A DNA stretch of 22,621 bases from a virus. The translations under genes and the position numbers were made by a program. Positions 21,026 through 22,621 of this stretch are shown here, one piece after another. Every line of letters starts with the position of its first letter. Position 1 is the first letter of the stretch. Below the pieces are notes generated by a model. The model was given only the letters and a program-made list of their open reading frames with translations, was not told the DNA's origin and searched no databases. Location: IMG/VR virus record IMGVR_UViG_3300045051_001523, positions 1-22,621 of that record; one strand, given 5' to 3'.

Positions 21026-21120
21026 GCCCCCATGTTGAACGCGGGCGCGGGCGCGCCGTCACTGCCGCCACGGTTAGTTACCGGGGTATCCAACCCTGCC
21101 GATTTTACCGTGCTGCCGAT
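21026..21120. other. Gap between gene V and the toxin locus
   Basis: About 95 bases hold no gene. A G-run just before the V start codon serves as its ribosome binding site. A TAAAAT (minus strand, near 21103-21108) could be a -10 box of a late promoter for V, without a clear -35 or Ogr site. Nothing else is seen. Confidence 0.3.
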
Positions 21121-21177
21121 CGTTCGCCATTAGCGAATTTCCCCCTTGCATCGTCGTTCGCTATCAGCGAATATAAC
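21121..21177 (+). promoter_or_regulatory. Toxin-antitoxin operator: two palindromic sites with overlapping -10
   Basis: CGTTCGCCATTAGCGAAT (21121-21138) and CGTTCGCTATCAGCGAAT (21155-21172) are 18-base copies that differ at two positions, each a TTCGC...GCGAA dyad, set 34 bases apart (about three helical turns). TATAAC (21172-21177) overlaps the end of the second site and TTGCAT (21146-21151) is a possible -35, though the spacing of 20 is long. Paired dyads over a promoter are typical of autorepression by an HTH antitoxin of a toxin-antitoxin pair. Confidence 0.7.
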
Positions 21178-21199
21178 GGCATCAGGACGGAGCGAGACG

Positions 21200-21281
21200 A
21201 TGCAAGTCACTTACGAAACCAAGGCGATCAAGGATCTCAAGGCCATCGACGCCAAGGCCCGTGAGCGCATCATCGCCAAGA
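21200..21281 (+). pseudogene. RelE/HigB-like toxin gene, truncated by insertion sequence
   Basis: ATG 21200 follows GGAG at about 8 bases. The first 27 codons (MQVTYETKAIKDLKAIDAK, then ARERIIAK) match the N-terminal strand and helices of RelE/ParE/HigB mRNA-interferase toxins. The match stops abruptly at Lys27, where the ISL3 end begins. Full toxins are about 85-110 residues and need their C-terminal strands, so this copy is inactive. The operator directly upstream suggests a toxin-first (HigBA-type) order; the rest of the toxin and the antitoxin would lie beyond the insertion sequence, outside the window. The open frame that runs on into the insertion sequence is antisense to the transposase and has no meaning. 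Confidence 0.75.
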
Positions 21282-22621
21282 GGCTATTCGGATTGGAGGG
21301 TGGAATGACCCTTTTCGCGGATGAACTGCCAGATGTGGGATTCGGCGCACTCCGGGCACATGCACATGCCGAACATGAAGAACATTCCGTCCTCCGGCTC
21401 GAACCGTTTCAGGCACGTCTCGCAGACGCAAATCCGGTTGCCCGTCAGCCGTCGATAGGCCAGCACGCGCGCCCTGATCTGGTCGAACTTGTAGCCCCGG
21501 CCAGCCCGGTTGATCATCTTCGAGATGCCGTTGGAGGCTTCCGTGTAGGCGTTGGTGTAGCGGTACTCGAAGAACGGGAAGACGTGCTCCCACCAGCGGA
21601 AAATGGTGCCCGAGAATCCGGGTTCCCCGAACTCCTCCTTCACGCTGTCCGGCAAGGCATCGCGGACACGCAGGAAGGCCGTCTCGGCCTCCAAGATGGT
21701 CTTGCTCTCCCACACGTCGTAGAAGGCTTCCTTGGCCTCCCAGGCGTCCTTCAGCACCGGGTTGTTGGCGAGCCACGCTTCCAGCAAGGCCAGGGTGTGC
21801 GGCCTCAGCTTGTGCCTGCTCATCTGCAAGAGCTTCCGCTTGCGCATGATGGCCTGCTTTGCCCTCTTGGTCTTGGCCGCGTTGCGCAGCCGGACCCGCA
21901 CGGAATCCAGGGCCTCGTTCAGCTTCTTCTGGACGTGCCAGCGGTCCACAATGAGCATGGCGTTCGGCAGCAGCGAGAGCGCCACGTCCTTGTAGGGGCC
22001 GTACATGTCGGTGGTGACGATGCGCACCCGTTCCCGGCCCGGAAGCCACGACAGCCAGTGGTTCACCACCCGCTTGTCCTGGCTCGGCAGGATGTCCAGG
22101 ACGCGGCGATACGCCCCATCGGTGAATACCGTGCGCAGTTTGCCGTCCAGGCGCAGTTCGTCGATGCCCAGCACCAACGGGGCATACAGCTTGGCCCGAT
22201 GCAGTTCCTCCCGCCGGTCGGCGGCGGCCTTGAGGATTTGCCGGACGGTCTTCTCGTTCAACCCGGTCTCGCGGGCGATCTGAGAGTTGGTCTTGAACTG
22301 GATTTGCCGCTCGACGTAGTTGACGCACCGCTTCGTGACCTGCCGCCGGTCGTCCATGTCCGGCAGGTCCGGCATGAAGGTGCTCTCGCACTCCATGCAC
22401 TTCATGCGGTTCGTCTGCACCGAGATGACGCAGTGCCGCCCATGCACCGGGGCGTCGGTGTACTCGACCGTCTTCGGCCCGTGCTTGTACAGCTTGCCGA
22501 TGCAGCCGCACTTCGGGCAGACGGTCGGCGTGATGTCGTAGCTGGCCGTCACCTTGTAGGCCGCATCGGTCGCTTCCACGGCGGTCACCGTCCAGTCGTT
22601 CAGGTACAGGGCGTTGTTCAT
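21282..22621 (-). mobile_element. ISL3-family insertion sequence, partial
   Basis: The element spans from the toxin break to the end of the window. The right-reading end starts GGCTATTCGGATTGGAG, which resembles the GGCTCTTC-type ends of ISL3-family elements. The transposase stop codon (TAG, 21284-21286) lies within this terminus. The other end is outside the window, so the 8-bp target duplication usual for the family cannot be tested. Confidence 0.85.
21284..22621 (-). CDS. ISL3-family DDE transposase
   Basis: This 445-residue transposase appears intact. An N-terminal zinc finger (C35, C38 and C75, C78) is followed by a helix-turn-helix (SQIARETGLNEKTVRQIL, about 113-130). The DDE catalytic domain follows with Asp154 (VLGIDELRLDG), Asp205 (TTDMYGPYKDVA) and Glu361 (TNAYTEASNGISK). 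The INRAGRGYKFDQIRARVL motif just after it is typical of ISL3. The C-terminus adds a second cysteine-rich ribbon (C400, C403, C422, C425). Its ATG is the last three bases of the window, so the promoter and ribosome binding site are not visible. It lies antisense to the toxin gene that it interrupts. Confidence 0.95.
   Translation of the reverse strand: MNNALYLNDWTVTAVEATDAAYKVTASYDITPTVCPKCGCIGKLYKHGPKTVEYTDAPVHGRHCVISVQTNRMKCMECESTFMPDLPDMDDRRQVTKRCVNYVERQIQFKTNSQIARETGLNEKTVRQILKAAADRREELHRAKLYAPLVLGIDELRLDGKLRTVFTDGAYRRVLDILPSQDKRVVNHWLSWLPGRERVRIVTTDMYGPYKDVALSLLPNAMLIVDRWHVQKKLNEALDSVRVRLRNAAKTKRAKQAIMRKRKLLQMSRHKLRPHTLALLEAWLANNPVLKDAWEAKEAFYDVWESKTILEAETAFLRVRDALPDSVKEEFGEPGFSGTIFRWWEHVFPFFEYRYTNAYTEASNGISKMINRAGRGYKFDQIRARVLAYRRLTGNRICVCETCLKRFEPEDGMFFMFGMCMCPECAESHIWQFIREKGHSTLQSE

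Larger units (their letters stand above)
1..21060. mobile_element. P2-like prophage, partial (integrase, control, replication and tail modules)
   Basis: An integrase at one end, an excisionase-like HTH protein, a primase-helicase, a CI-like S24 repressor opposite a Ner-like protein, an Ogr-type activator and a co-linear set of P2-type tail genes make this a P2-like prophage. Head, terminase, portal and lysis genes are absent, so the element either continues to the right beyond the insertion sequence or is a remnant. The attachment sites are not visible, because the integrase stop codon is the first three bases of the window. The right limit given here is only the end of the last recognisable phage gene. 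Confidence 0.9.

Noticed and set aside
21282-22621. Continued open plus-strand frame from the toxin start to the window end
   Set aside because: After codon 27 it is simply the complement of the transposase gene; it shows no RelE features and is not a fusion.
1-22621. tRNA genes, attachment core repeats, CRISPR arrays
   Set aside because: No tRNA cloverleaf, regularly spaced repeat or duplicated att core was seen. The att sites are expected outside the window.

Overview
The window holds most of the accessory half and the whole tail half of a P2-like (Peduovirinae-type, contractile-tailed) prophage in a high-GC bacterium. The GC-rich coding sequence and an XRE regulator of a type common in alphaproteobacterial chromosomes suggest an alphaproteobacterium, perhaps a Rhodospirillales or Magnetospirillum-like host; this is inference. 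No rRNA, tRNA or CRISPR array is visible, and no host housekeeping gene fixes the species.

Layout. (1) 1-9578, almost all minus strand: the early or lytic module. Read in the direction of transcription (right to left) it holds a Ner/Nlp-type HTH protein, a putative HTH protein, an Ogr/Delta-type late activator, a 35-residue basic peptide, an XRE regulator, an unrecognised 225-residue protein, a two-helix membrane protein, a thermonuclease-like gene whose 5' end looks frame-broken, a 890-residue primase-helicase, small proteins (one with zinc-ribbon cysteines and an acidic tract), an excisionase-like HTH protein and a tyrosine integrase. Many junctions are ATGA or short overlaps, which suggests one translationally coupled operon. 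A plus-strand gene for an exported protein (6027-6545) interrupts the operon between nuclease and primase and looks like a moron. (2) 9579-9743: the divergent control region, with a TATAAT box, a 16-bp imperfect palindrome and an 11-bp direct repeat, between ner (minus) and a plus-strand LexA/CI-like S24 repressor (9744-10661). (3) 10662-11010: a noncoding stretch plus a small plus-strand gene for a 49-residue membrane peptide. (4) 11011-21025, minus strand: the tail module in the order V-W-J-I-H-FI-FII-E/E'-T-U-D, including the conserved -1 frameshift site that joins E to E'. No tail-fibre chaperone (G), head, terminase, portal or lysis gene lies in the window. (5) 21121-22621: a plus-strand RelE/HigB-like toxin gene with two copies of a palindromic operator, cut after codon 27 by an ISL3-family insertion sequence whose transposase start codon is the last three bases of the window.

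How it works together (inference from family knowledge). The S24 repressor would hold lysogeny and could be lost by RecA-stimulated self-cleavage at Cys89-Gly90. Release would allow leftward transcription of the early operon, with Ner damping the control region. The early operon would make the primase-helicase, excisionase-like protein and integrase, and also Ogr. Ogr would then switch on the late tail genes. Most of the window is therefore a recognisable prophage. I did not find a convincing new defence or biosynthetic system. The least explained parts are the two plus-strand genes, the thermonuclease frame break, the early placement of ogr and the disrupted toxin locus.
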